Source of the DNA: SIRX01 sp965214475
Lineage (GTDB): Bacteria; Actinomycetota; Rubrobacteria; Rubrobacterales; Rubrobacteraceae
Length of the DNA stretch: 64,000 bases
Assembly: GCA_965214475.1 (NCBI GenBank)
Contig: OZ243953.1
Span: forward strand, 1,240,001 to 1,304,000
Reading direction: 5' to 3'
The notes under the pieces were generated by a model. It was not told the origin of the DNA. It did not search any database and worked only from the letters and a program-made list of their open reading frames with translations. A program made the position numbers and the translations under genes. Shown one piece after another: positions 31,868 to 38,613 of this stretch. Numbering within the stretch: position 1 is the stretch's first letter; every line of letters begins with the position of its first letter.

Positions 31868-32704
31868 CTAAACCGCTTCGGAGAGTGCTTGGCGGAGCGT
31901 GCCGGCGTAGCGGCCGGTACGAATGGTTCTTAGAGCTTTGATCTCGACTTGCCGGGCCCTCTCTTGCGAGATGCCTAAAGTTTCGGAGACTTCTCTCAGA
32001 GTACGGGTCTCACCACCGTCTAACCCGTGCCTCAACTCCAGAACCTTCGCTTCGCGCTCGGGAAGCGTCCTGACGGCCTCGACGAGTGTCAGCTCCCACT
32101 GGCCGGCTTCGGCGCGAACAAAGTCGTTTTGCAGACGCTCGTCCGGAAGCAAATCTCCCATTTCAGAGCCGTCTTCTGCACCGATCCGGGCGTTGACGCT
32201 CCCTATAGGCTGGCTAACCCTGCGTAGCCTGTGAGTTTCTTCGGGCTTTACGTCGAGCCTCACGGCAAGCTCCTCGTCGGTAGCGTCGCGACCAAGTTCG
32301 GCGCTGAGTTGGGCCTCGGCCCGGCGCAGGCGGAACAAAGAGTCCACAACGTGGGCCGGAAGACGGACGGTGCGCCCCTGGTCCGCGATGGCTCGGGTAA
32401 CGGCCTGACGAATCCACCACGTGGCATACGTCGAGAAACGGTTCCCCATCGTGGGATCGAACTTCTCGACCGCCCGGATCAGGCCGGCGTTGCCCTCTTG
32501 GATAAGGTCTTCGAAGAGCACACCTCGCCCCCGGTACTTCTTGGCGATAGAGATTACAAGCCTCAAGTTCGACTCTATAAGCCGCTGCCGGGCTCTTTTG
32601 TCGCCTGCATGCGCGCGACGGCTAAGCTCACGTTCTTCAGCTGCGTCGAGCAACTTTCCGCCCCGGATGCGTCCTAAGTATTGTGTAAGAGTGTCTTGCT
32701 CCAT
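31868..32704 (-). CDS. RNA polymerase sigma-70 factor, group 2 (SigA/RpoD-like)
   Basis: The 278-residue factor has the primary-like regions: 1.2 (DTLTQYLGRIRGGKLLDAAE), 2 (NLRLVISIAKKYRGRGV, LIQEGNAGLIRAVEKFD, RFSTYATWWIRQAVTRAIAD), 3 (RLPAHVVDSLFRLRRAE) and 4 (LREVSETLGISQERARQVEI). Region 1.1 is missing, marking a group 2, non-essential stress-type relative of the housekeeping factor. It is the last of several leftward genes that include Cys-rich proteins and a possible annealing protein. Confidence 0.92.
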   Translation of the reverse strand: MEQDTLTQYLGRIRGGKLLDAAEERELSRRAHAGDKRARQRLIESNLRLVISIAKKYRGRGVLFEDLIQEGNAGLIRAVEKFDPTMGNRFSTYATWWIRQAVTRAIADQGRTVRLPAHVVDSLFRLRRAEAQLSAELGRDATDEELAVRLDVKPEETHRLRRVSQPIGSVNARIGAEDGSEMGDLLPDERLQNDFVRAEAGQWELTLVEAVRTLPEREAKVLELRHGLDGGETRTLREVSETLGISQERARQVEIKALRTIRTGRYAGTLRQALSEAV

Positions 32705-32766
32705 CCCATCCCGTCCCTTCTCTGGTTCGAACTTCCAACGCTTCGACTTTTGGCCGCTACGGGCCG

Positions 32767-33063
32767 CTAAGCCGCCGATGGTCCTTGTCCGGCGCCTCCT
32801 CCGGCTTGCGGGCCTGCATGCGTCACGAATCGGTCAAGTACTCGTTCGTCGAGGCTCGAAGTAACCAACCAGCTCTCACCGCAATCGCAATCGAGAGTGA
32901 GGCGCCGACGCCCCCCGGGAACTTCAGCCATAACCGCTTCTCTGAAAGAACGCAGGCAGCACACTGGGAGCTCCCGGATATAGATCTCCTTCCGCGGCTC
33001 GTCCACTGGAGCGAACGCCGTATCGGGCCGTAACGAACTTCGCTTCGAACTTCCCTTCATCAT
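32767..33063 (-). CDS. small Cys-rich protein, possible zinc ribbon
   Basis: The 98-residue product contains ELPVCCLRSFREAV and LDCDCGESWLV, two Cys pairs that could bind zinc. The rest is charged and the C-terminus Gly-rich. The ATG at 33063 overlaps the stop of the gene before it (ATGA), indicating translational coupling. No named family. It is one of two adjacent Cys-rich mini-proteins upstream of a sigma factor. Confidence 0.65.
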   Translation of the reverse strand: MMKGSSKRSSLRPDTAFAPVDEPRKEIYIRELPVCCLRSFREAVMAEVPGGRRRLTLDCDCGESWLVTSSLDERVLDRFVTHAGPQAGGGAGQGPSAA

Positions 33064-33263
33064 GCGGCTCCCTTCCGCTCTTGCGTGGCACGCTCCATAA
33101 ACGCGCACTCTTCGGTTTCGACCGGTGCGGCTACCTGCCACCTGGCCCCGCAGGAGAGGCATTCAAAGCCGTCTTCCGAGCCGCGGGCGTCGCGGCCGCA
33201 GCAATCGGGGAGGTCTTGCTCGTAGATCACTTCCTCCCCAAGTTCTGAAACCCAGAGCCGCAC
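33060..33263 (-). CDS. small zinc-ribbon-like protein
   Basis: The 67-residue protein carries PDCCGRD and FECLSCGARWQV, a pattern like a rubredoxin or zinc-ribbon knuckle. The GTG at 33263 shares a base with the stop codon of the annealing-protein-like gene (TAGTG) and has GGGAAGG upstream, so I prefer it to the earlier in-frame start at 33296. It is coupled to the next gene by an ATGA overlap. Function unknown. Confidence 0.62.
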   Translation of the reverse strand: MRLWVSELGEEVIYEQDLPDCCGRDARGSEDGFECLSCGARWQVAAPVETEECAFMERATQERKGAA

Positions 33264-33862
33264 TACGCCGCCTTCCCGGAGAGACGCCCGATCCACTCGC
33301 TCGCCTCCTCGCGGGTGAGGTCGTTGACCGGCTTGCCGACCATCTCCTCGAACTTGGCTATACCATCCTCTACCACGTCGGAGATCAGCACCTCCAGGTA
33401 GTTGAGTTGCTTGCGCGTCGCCGGCAACTCGCCCCGGTTCTCCTCTTGCACCGCCCGCTCCGATTCGGACCCTTGCTGCGCCTCGACCCGTTGCCGTATG
33501 GGCGCGGCCTCATTCCTGGCAACCTCTTCATCGCTACCACCGAGCTCTTCGAGCGCAGTGACCCCGACGTTGATCGCATCCCGCAACGCCCTAGCCTTTG
33601 CCCTGGTCTCCGCCATACGGATTAGGTGGGGCGCTATGTTGCGGCTCACGTTCTCCGGGCTCGCGTCCCCGATACCGCTGAACTTGCCCTCCTCCGTCCG
33701 AACGACGGCCTTCACGATCGCCAGCCCACCGTTCTCGGTACCCGGGATCTGCAACAGCTCCGTCTCGATGCTCCGTAAGCCCTGGCTGTGGGCCTCTTCC
33801 AAAAGCCCCGCATACAGCACGAAACGCTTGCCCTGGCGTTCGATCATGTACTCTTCTCTCAC
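33263..33862 (-). CDS. possible Rad52/phage-type single-strand annealing protein
   Basis: The N-terminal part has two strands (IVKAVVRTEEGKFSGIGDAS) and then a long helix NIAPHLIRMAETRAKARALR. The TRAxxRAL pattern recurs in Rad52-like and phage recombination proteins. The C-terminus, LPATRKQLNYLEVLISD and DLTREEASEWIGRL, resembles a small helical module often appended to phage annealing or DNA-binding proteins. This family call is by pattern only. The GTG at 33862 has a strong AAGGAGG 7 nt upstream. It leads two Cys-rich mini-genes and probably the sigma factor. Confidence 0.5.
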   Translation of the reverse strand: MREEYMIERQGKRFVLYAGLLEEAHSQGLRSIETELLQIPGTENGGLAIVKAVVRTEEGKFSGIGDASPENVSRNIAPHLIRMAETRAKARALRDAINVGVTALEELGGSDEEVARNEAAPIRQRVEAQQGSESERAVQEENRGELPATRKQLNYLEVLISDVVEDGIAKFEEMVGKPVNDLTREEASEWIGRLSGKAA

Positions 33863-33915
33863 GGCTGTGCCTCCTTCTGCGCTTCTACAATGTGTACTCT
33901 TACACCATCAACGCT

Positions 33916-33939
33916 ATCTTCACTGAACTGAGTGAAGAT
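33916..33939. promoter_or_regulatory. 9-bp perfect inverted repeat between the STAS-like and annealing-like genes
   Basis: ATCTTCACT-N6-AGTGAAGAT is a perfect repeat. It contains TTCACTGAA; TTCAGTGAA occurs at 34549-34557, at the start of the STAS-like/wHTH gene. No T-run follows in either direction, so an operator or attenuator is likelier than a terminator. Confidence 0.5.
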
Positions 33940-33956
33940 GTGGTCAAAATAAAACA

Positions 33957-34562
33957 TCAGGCGATACGCTCGTAGGTGTACTGGCGGCCGCCGGGGGCCG
34001 CGGTCTCTATGTGGCGGTGGATCAAGCCGAGCTTCGCGAGCCGGGTGGCGCGGTTGTTGCAGGCGGTGTGGTTGAGATCCAGAACCTTAGCGAGATCCGC
34101 GTTCGTTATAGAGACTTTCTCCTGTATCATCCGCAGCGTCTCGACCAGGTGCTCCGGTATCTCACCGACGAGAGTCGGCTCCGCGCCTACTCCGTCTACC
34201 CGAATCATCGCCAACGACCGCTGCCGCAGCGAAGCCTCCACGTTCTCCAGGAGATCCCGGTCTTCCTCGACCAGCACCAGGTGCCGCTCACCGTATTCGC
34301 CGTTCGCCGCCCTGGAAACCAATATCCCAAGAGCTTCGTCCGCAAAAGAGTAGTCCATCAAATCTACGCCGCGAATGTCCACATACAGCACGCCGCCCTT
34401 CGGCAGATTCTCCAGCGCATCTCCAAGCGCCTCACGCACCGCACGGCCCGCCTTACGAGTAACCATCAGCTTGCCGCCGAACTCGCCACCCGCGACCTCG
34501 AAAATCTCCCAGGGACGATCCTCAGCCACCGAATCTACCCTCATTGTCTTCAGTGAAATCAT
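33957..34562 (-). CDS. STAS-like (DUF4325) domain fused to a winged-helix DNA-binding domain
   Basis: Residues about 20-115 look like the DUF4325 STAS-like fold (FGGKLMVTRKAGRAVREALG, VLYVDIRGVDLMDYSFADEA, LVSRAANGEYGERHLVLVEE). Residues about 130-195 form a winged helix (VETLRMIQEKVSITNADLAK, NNRATRLAKLGLIHR). DUF4325 proteins are usually found beside HATPase anti-sigma-like kinases, and here the upstream neighbour is exactly that. The combination suggests a transcription regulator controlled by a partner-switch. Transcription probably starts at the ATG. Confidence 0.78.
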   Translation of the reverse strand: MISLKTMRVDSVAEDRPWEIFEVAGGEFGGKLMVTRKAGRAVREALGDALENLPKGGVLYVDIRGVDLMDYSFADEALGILVSRAANGEYGERHLVLVEEDRDLLENVEASLRQRSLAMIRVDGVGAEPTLVGEIPEHLVETLRMIQEKVSITNADLAKVLDLNHTACNNRATRLAKLGLIHRHIETAAPGGRQYTYERIA

Positions 34563-34570
34563 ATATTGAG

Positions 34571-34599
34571 AGTATACGGCCTAGTCTTGTAGAAAACAA
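34571..34599 (-). promoter_or_regulatory. promoter of the STAS-like/wHTH gene
   Basis: TTGTTT (34599-34594) and TATACT (34576-34571) are 17 bp apart; the expected start falls at the ATG at 34562, so the message should be leaderless. Confidence 0.6.
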
Positions 34600-34625
34600 C
34601 CTCATATTGGGGAGACATTTTGCCT

Positions 34626-35558
34626 TCATTCGGAAGCTTTTTCTTGCGGGCGGCGCGGAAGAGAGACGCGGACGAAAGTTCCGGGGAATCGCGGGACGTT
34701 GCGGGAGTTCTTGCGGTTCTTGTAGGAAGTAATGCGTCCGGCTCCACTGCGGAGCGAAAGAGAACCCCCTGCGCGGCCGGAGATCTGGGCGACGAGTGCG
34801 AGGCCCCCACCACGTCCGACTTCTCCGGTTCCGGAGACACCCATCTTGAGTGCGTGGCGTAGCGCATCGTTGTCGGTGGCGGTCTCTTGGGCAAGAGCCG
34901 GGTTGCGAGAGAGTGTTTCGCGTACACCCGGACCGCCGTCGGCTATGGCTACCAGCACCTCTTCCCCCTGCCGTTCTTCAGAGCGGGCGCCGTGACGACC
35001 GCTGACGATGTGATGGTAGGCCTGAACGGCGGCGTAGGCTCCGAACGAGGAAGTTCCATGCTCGGCGGCGTTAGCGCAGATCTCCGAAAGAACGGAGCAT
35101 ATGGCGACCCGCTCGCGCAGCCGGTAGTCCTGATTCTCCAGGATCTCCGAGATGCGGTTTATGATGCCCGGTATCTCTTCTTCTTCATGGAAGTTGACCA
35201 GTTCCTGCAGCGTGCCGGGGTTGTGCCGCTGCCGGGATTCCAGGTATTCCAGGTCAACGTTAGTAGTTACACGTTCACCGAAGAGCCGAAAGAAATTCAT
35301 CCGTTCCAGGTAGGCCGGGACGTCGCGGCCTGAAAGGGCTACCCCGACGTCTTCGCAACGGGGGATCAGAGACTCCAGCAATGCGGCGAGGCCGCAGATG
35401 CCGGCGGGCTCCACGAACTCCACCTCCCGCAAGTCGAGCACGACGGGTTCTCCATCCAGGCGGGCGGCAGCCTCCAGCGCCGGGTCCAGGCTCCCGAGCG
35501 TAAGGACACCACTCATCGTTCCCCGGCTGCTGATGTTCAGTTTTAGCTGGGTACGCAT
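34626..35558 (-). CDS. STAS domain plus HATPase domain protein (RsbW-like partner-switch regulator)
   Basis: The N-terminal 90 residues resemble a STAS domain (EPVVLDLREVEFVEPAGICG). From about residue 130 a GHKL/HATPase fold follows: the N box ICSVLSEICANAAEHG, a G1-like VAIADGGPGVRE and a G2-like GEVGRGGGLALVAQI. This pairs an anti-sigma-antagonist-like fold with an RsbW-like kinase fold in one chain, the reverse of usual separate genes. It neighbours the DUF4325/wHTH gene and sits 3 kb from a sigma factor. A TACAAT box 8 bp before the ATG suggests leaderless expression. Confidence 0.82.
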   Translation of the reverse strand: MRTQLKLNISSRGTMSGVLTLGSLDPALEAAARLDGEPVVLDLREVEFVEPAGICGLAALLESLIPRCEDVGVALSGRDVPAYLERMNFFRLFGERVTTNVDLEYLESRQRHNPGTLQELVNFHEEEEIPGIINRISEILENQDYRLRERVAICSVLSEICANAAEHGTSSFGAYAAVQAYHHIVSGRHGARSEERQGEEVLVAIADGGPGVRETLSRNPALAQETATDNDALRHALKMGVSGTGEVGRGGGLALVAQISGRAGGSLSLRSGAGRITSYKNRKNSRNVPRFPGTFVRVSLPRRPQEKASE

Positions 35559-35669
35559 CGTAGTTAATTGTAGTCGGCGAAGAGAAAAAAGACGCCGGCT
35601 ATGGCACCCAGAACATCAAAGAACCGGTATTCCACTCGTATTCGAGCGTCGTGCACTGCTAGGAAACTT

Positions 35670-36254
35670 CTACCCGTCTCTTTTACGCTCGTAAAAAAGC
35701 TCGGTGTAGCGGCGGTTGTCGTAGCGACTGATGATTGAGCCCTGGCCGACCTCCTCGAAGCCACACTTCTCGAAGACCCGCTGCATCCGGTCGTTGTGGG
35801 ATAAGGTCGAGCCGCGTATCGCTTTCAGGTTCAGTTCTTCGAAGACGTAGTGCGCCAAGAGATCTACTGCCTCTGAGGCATATCCTCTTCCGCGAAGGTC
35901 CTCGGCCCCGATCTTTATGCCGAGTTCGCATCCGTCTTTGCGGAAGTCGTAAAGGGTAGCCATGCCGATGGGCTCGTAAGGTTCCTTGGCTTCTATCATA
36001 AAGGTCTTTACACTAGAGTCTTTCCAGCGAGCCAGATAATCTCGGCGGGCAGCGGAAAGAGAAACCGAGATCGGGGCACGCCCGTTCCAGGCGGCGAGTT
36101 CCGGATCCTTGTCCCACTCGTAGGCGACTTCTACATCCGATTCCCGGGGAAGCCGTAAAACTACTACTTCTCCCTGAATTACCTCAAGCTCTTCGGCGTG
36201 GATCCCCGTTCCTCCTCTCTGCGAAGCTACTATATTACACCCAACGTTGACCAC
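35670..36254 (-). CDS. GNAT-family N-acetyltransferase (RimJ/RimL-like)
   Basis: The protein reads VVLRLPRESDVEVAYEWDKD, AARRDYLARWKDSSVKTFMI, IGMATLYDF, ELGIKIGAEDLRGRGYASEA (acetyl-CoA loop RGRGYA) and LSHNDRMQRVFEKCGFEEVG, a RimJ/RimL-type GNAT. Targets may be ribosomal proteins, small amines or antibiotics. The start is odd: GTG at 36254 is the only upstream canonical start, but it lies before a likely -10 box. A strong GAGGAGG site is instead followed at the right distance only by an ATC codon at 36203. Confidence 0.85.
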   Translation of the reverse strand: MVNVGCNIVASQRGGTGIHAEELEVIQGEVVVLRLPRESDVEVAYEWDKDPELAAWNGRAPISVSLSAARRDYLARWKDSSVKTFMIEAKEPYEPIGMATLYDFRKDGCELGIKIGAEDLRGRGYASEAVDLLAHYVFEELNLKAIRGSTLSHNDRMQRVFEKCGFEEVGQGSIISRYDNRRYTELFYERKRDG

Positions 36255-36304
36255 GAGCTTTCATCCACAGTGCTGACCAAGCTTGCATAAGTCCAAAGAC
36301 CGGC

Positions 36305-36387
36305 AAAGAAAAAGGGCCGGTGTTCATATAAGGGTGAGACCCTTTTCCGGCCCTTAGCGGTTCTCTTGATGGAACCGCTAGGATGAT
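36305..36387 (-). ncRNA. candidate small RNA with two hairpins and a terminator
   Basis: Read leftward from a good promoter, the predicted transcript of about 83 nt forms a perfect 8-bp hairpin (AGCGGTTC/GAACCGCT, 36356-36379). A 9-bp outer stem follows (AAGGGCCGG/CCGGCCCTT, 36312-36355) that encloses a small AAGGGT/ACCCTT hairpin and ends in TTTTTCTTT. It could be a free-standing regulatory RNA or an attenuated leader of the GNAT gene 50 bp downstream. No open frame is visible in it. Confidence 0.5.
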
Positions 36388-36393
36388 ACGATC

Positions 36394-36422
36394 ATTGTAA
36401 GCATGTGCCTTCAGCAGCGCAA
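36394..36422 (-). promoter_or_regulatory. promoter of the candidate small RNA
   Basis: TTGCGC (36422-36417) and TACAAT (36399-36394) are spaced by 17 bp, pointing leftward. Confidence 0.55.
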
Positions 36423-36486
36423 GGCCCCAACAACAAAACTTAATCTTTCTGACACCGATTGCTGATGCTATAATCGCTTCTCGTAG

Positions 36487-36559
36487 GGGCCGCTAGCTCA
36501 ATTGGCAGAGCAAAAGACTCTTAATCTTTAGGTTCCAGGTTCGAGTCCTGGGCGGCTCA
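36487..36559 (+). tRNA. tRNA-Lys (CTT)
   Basis: Acceptor GGGCCGC pairs with GCGGCTC (one G-U). The anticodon arm AAAGA/TCTTT encloses CTCTTAA, giving anticodon CTT. The T arm is CCAGG-TTCGAGT-CCTGG and the discriminator is A. A TATAAT at 36469-36474 is its probable -10 box. Confidence 0.97.
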
Positions 36560-36564
36560 CTTTC

Positions 36565-36972
36565 TTATTCTCCTTTAGGAACAACGGCCACCGTGCAGCG
36601 CGAAACGCAGGTGAGCTTGTCATCCTCGTCGGTGACCCGGATGTCCCAGACCATGATCTTACGCCCCTGGTGTAGCGGTACACCGGTGGCGGTAACCACC
36701 CCTTCACTCTTGGTGCGGACGTGGTTGGCGTTGATCTCTAACCCGACCGCCAACTCGTTCTCTTGGTCTATCAAATTGAAGGTTCCGAGGCTCGCTACCG
36801 TCTCAGCCAAAACCAGAGAAGCACCACCGTGCAAAATGCCAAAAGGCTGCTTTGTTGGCCCGTGCACCGGCATGGTGGCGACTACCTCCTCCTCAGAAAC
36901 CCGGACGACCTCGATCCCGATAGCCTCCATAATGGTGTTCTCGGTACTCAAATGCGTGTCTTCCACACTCAT
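36565..36972 (-). CDS. PaaI/YbgC-like hotdog thioesterase
   Basis: The hotdog-fold thioesterase has the active-site stretch FGILHGGASLVLAETVASLG and the AVGLEINANHVRTKSEGVVT strand typical of the PaaI/MenI group that hydrolyses aromatic or naphthoyl CoA thioesters. A role in menaquinone or phenylacetate metabolism is possible; no such genes are adjacent. The ATG at 36972 is chosen; the GTG at 36966 has better spacing (6 nt) from the GGGGG ribosome site and may be the real start. The frame is open to 37023. Confidence 0.87.
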   Translation of the reverse strand: MSVEDTHLSTENTIMEAIGIEVVRVSEEEVVATMPVHGPTKQPFGILHGGASLVLAETVASLGTFNLIDQENELAVGLEINANHVRTKSEGVVTATGVPLHQGRKIMVWDIRVTDEDDKLTCVSRCTVAVVPKGE

Positions 36973-37126
36973 CCCCCATCGTTCGGAATTTCGTTGCCCA
37001 GCAGAGATGATACACGCACGCAACCTGGCTAGTTCCGGAGACCGAAGCAGGAAACAAACACTTGTGTTTCAGATCCCGACATCGAAGCACTTTCGGATCA
37101 CCCGGACACGCTAGAGATGCTCCCCA

Positions 37127-37160
37127 ATAAAAAAGACGAAGGAGTGCAGGCTCTCCTTCG
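37127..37160 (-). terminator. terminator of the Met-rich surface protein gene
   Basis: Read leftward, CGAAGGAG and CTCCTTCG form a perfect 8-bp stem with an 8-nt loop, followed by TCTTTTTTATT. Confidence 0.85.
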
Positions 37161-37225
37161 CCTTACTTACTTTGTTTAGCTTACGCCGATGTCGGCATAA
37201 ACCTGTAGCTTGTTACTGAGTGGTC

Positions 37226-37543
37226 CTACCGGCGCCGAAGTACGGCGTAGGTCAGGATGCCCGAACCCAGAAGAAGAGCAGCCGCCGGCAGAAGAATAGC
37301 CGGACCACCGCTGGACGGCAATCCGCTCGTCGCTCCCGTGCCGGACGAAGTCGTGCTCATCATGCCACCACTCATCATGGTGCTGCCGCCCATCATGGTG
37401 CTGCCGCCCATCATGCCGCTGCTGGTGCTGCCGCCACTCATCATGGTGCTACCACCCATGGTGGTACCCTGCGCTAGAGCAATAGACGCCATAAGCAGCG
37501 TAGCCACAAAAGCGGCCGCAATTAGCAAAGTCAATCTCTTCAT
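37226..37543 (-). CDS. secreted Met/Ser/Gly-rich protein with LPxxG-type anchor
   Basis: The 105-residue protein has a signal peptide (KRLTLLIAAAFVATLLMASI, ALAQ cleavage site), then a low-complexity region of about 45 residues of MMGGS / MMSGG units. It ends in a sorting-signal-like tail: LPSSGG, a hydrophobic helix and RRR. Methionine-rich extracellular repeats often bind Cu(I) or Ag(I), or protect against oxidants; that role is inferred. LPSSG departs from the LPxTG consensus, so a sortase substrate or simply a membrane anchor are both possible. The ATG at 37543 has AGGAGGG 5 nt upstream, which settles the start. Confidence 0.78.
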   Translation of the reverse strand: MKRLTLLIAAAFVATLLMASIALAQGTTMGGSTMMSGGSTSSGMMGGSTMMGGSTMMSGGMMSTTSSGTGATSGLPSSGGPAILLPAAALLLGSGILTYAVLRRR

Positions 37544-37739
37544 ACAGTCCCTCCTTTTCTGTTTATTTTTTCTTCTAAGCGGCCTGCATTCCTTCCCATC
37601 TAGAGAAGTTCCCCGTAGTGTACAGACTTCAAACGTAAAAGTCTCTAATATCTTAACAATTTTTAATGTAGTTACCGAATATTTATAAAGTAGGCGTTGA
37701 TCGGCGGGCACTTTACTCTCCGCCTACTTCGAGTAACAG

Positions 37740-37822
37740 CGGAAGGGGGGAGAGTCGAACTCCCAGAGGTTTTACCCTCGACGGTTTTCAAGACCGCGTG
37801 ACGCGCCGATGTCCGCCCTTCC
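37740..37822 (-). tRNA. tRNA-Ser (TGA)
   Basis: Read leftward: acceptor GGAAGGG/CCCTTCC, the anticodon loop CTTGAAA gives TGA, a long class II variable arm (GAGGGTAAAACCTC) and discriminator G, all as expected for tRNA-Ser. The T arm is GGGAG-TTCGACT-CTCCC. Confidence 0.95.
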
Positions 37823-37854
37823 TCGATTCTAGTATATCCCAGGAAAATCTGGAT

Positions 37855-38487
37855 TTACACTGTCGAATACGGGCAGATATCGTTTAGAAGACAGTTGGGG
37901 CAATCGGGTTTGCGGGACTTGCAGACCCGGCGTCCGTGAAAGATGAGCAGGTGTGAGAAGATGGTGCGGTCTTCTTCGGGGACTAGCTCTAGCAGGTCTT
38001 TTTCGATCTTCTCCGGGTTCTCTTCCGAAGAGAGGCCGAGCCGATTGGAGAGTCGGCGGACGTGAGTATCCACGACGACGCCCTCGTTTATGCCGAAAGC
38101 GTTGCCGAGGACCACGTTGGCTGTTTTGCGGCCGACACCGGGGAATGCGGTGAGTTCCGGCATGGTTTTAGGAACCCGCCCGTCGTGGTCTTTGATCAGG
38201 GCCCTCGCCACGCCCTGCAGCGAGCGGGCTTTGTTACGGTAGAATCCGGTCGGGCGGATGTCTTCTTCGAGTTCTTCAGCGTCCACCCCTGCGTAATCCT
38301 CGGCAGCGTGGTACTTCTGGAAGAGGTTTTCCGTGACCTGGTTTACCCGCACATCCGTTGTCTGGGCGGAGAGTATCGTCGCCACCAGAAGCTCCAACGG
38401 GTTCGACCAGTTCAGCTCGGTTTCGGCGTCCGGGTACTCCTCCTTCAGGCGGGGTATGACCTCGGTTATTGGGGCGGTGTTCTGCAT
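37855..38487 (-). CDS. nth: endonuclease III (DNA glycosylase/AP lyase)
   Basis: The 210-residue enzyme has the helix-hairpin-helix LTAFPGVGRKTANVVLG with K121 as the Schiff-base lysine, D140 in VVVDTHVRRL, and a C-terminal 4Fe-4S ligand set C-x6-C-x2-C-x5-C (CKSRKPDCPNCLLNDIC). It removes oxidised pyrimidines in base-excision repair. Length and motifs are standard. Confidence 0.96.
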   Translation of the reverse strand: MQNTAPITEVIPRLKEEYPDAETELNWSNPLELLVATILSAQTTDVRVNQVTENLFQKYHAAEDYAGVDAEELEEDIRPTGFYRNKARSLQGVARALIKDHDGRVPKTMPELTAFPGVGRKTANVVLGNAFGINEGVVVDTHVRRLSNRLGLSSEENPEKIEKDLLELVPEEDRTIFSHLLIFHGRRVCKSRKPDCPNCLLNDICPYSTV

Positions 38488-38613
38488 AGCGGTCGTGGAT
38501 TATAACTTTATCCTGCGTTTCACGCCGCAGTCGAGGCTTAGGGGTAGCCCCGAAGTACAGATAGCAATAAACTACCTTAGCTGAGTTCTACGGTCAGAGA
38601 AAGGGGATCGAGC

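Noticed and set aside
36305..36379. T-box or other known riboswitch upstream of the GNAT gene
   Set aside because: No T-box AGGGTGG-type motif or specifier loop is seen; I keep it as an unassigned small RNA candidate.
37740..37822. Selenocysteine tRNA
   Set aside because: The anticodon loop CTTGAAA gives TGA, which reads serine UCA codons; a selenocysteine tRNA would have TCA. Discriminator G and the class II variable arm fit tRNA-Ser.
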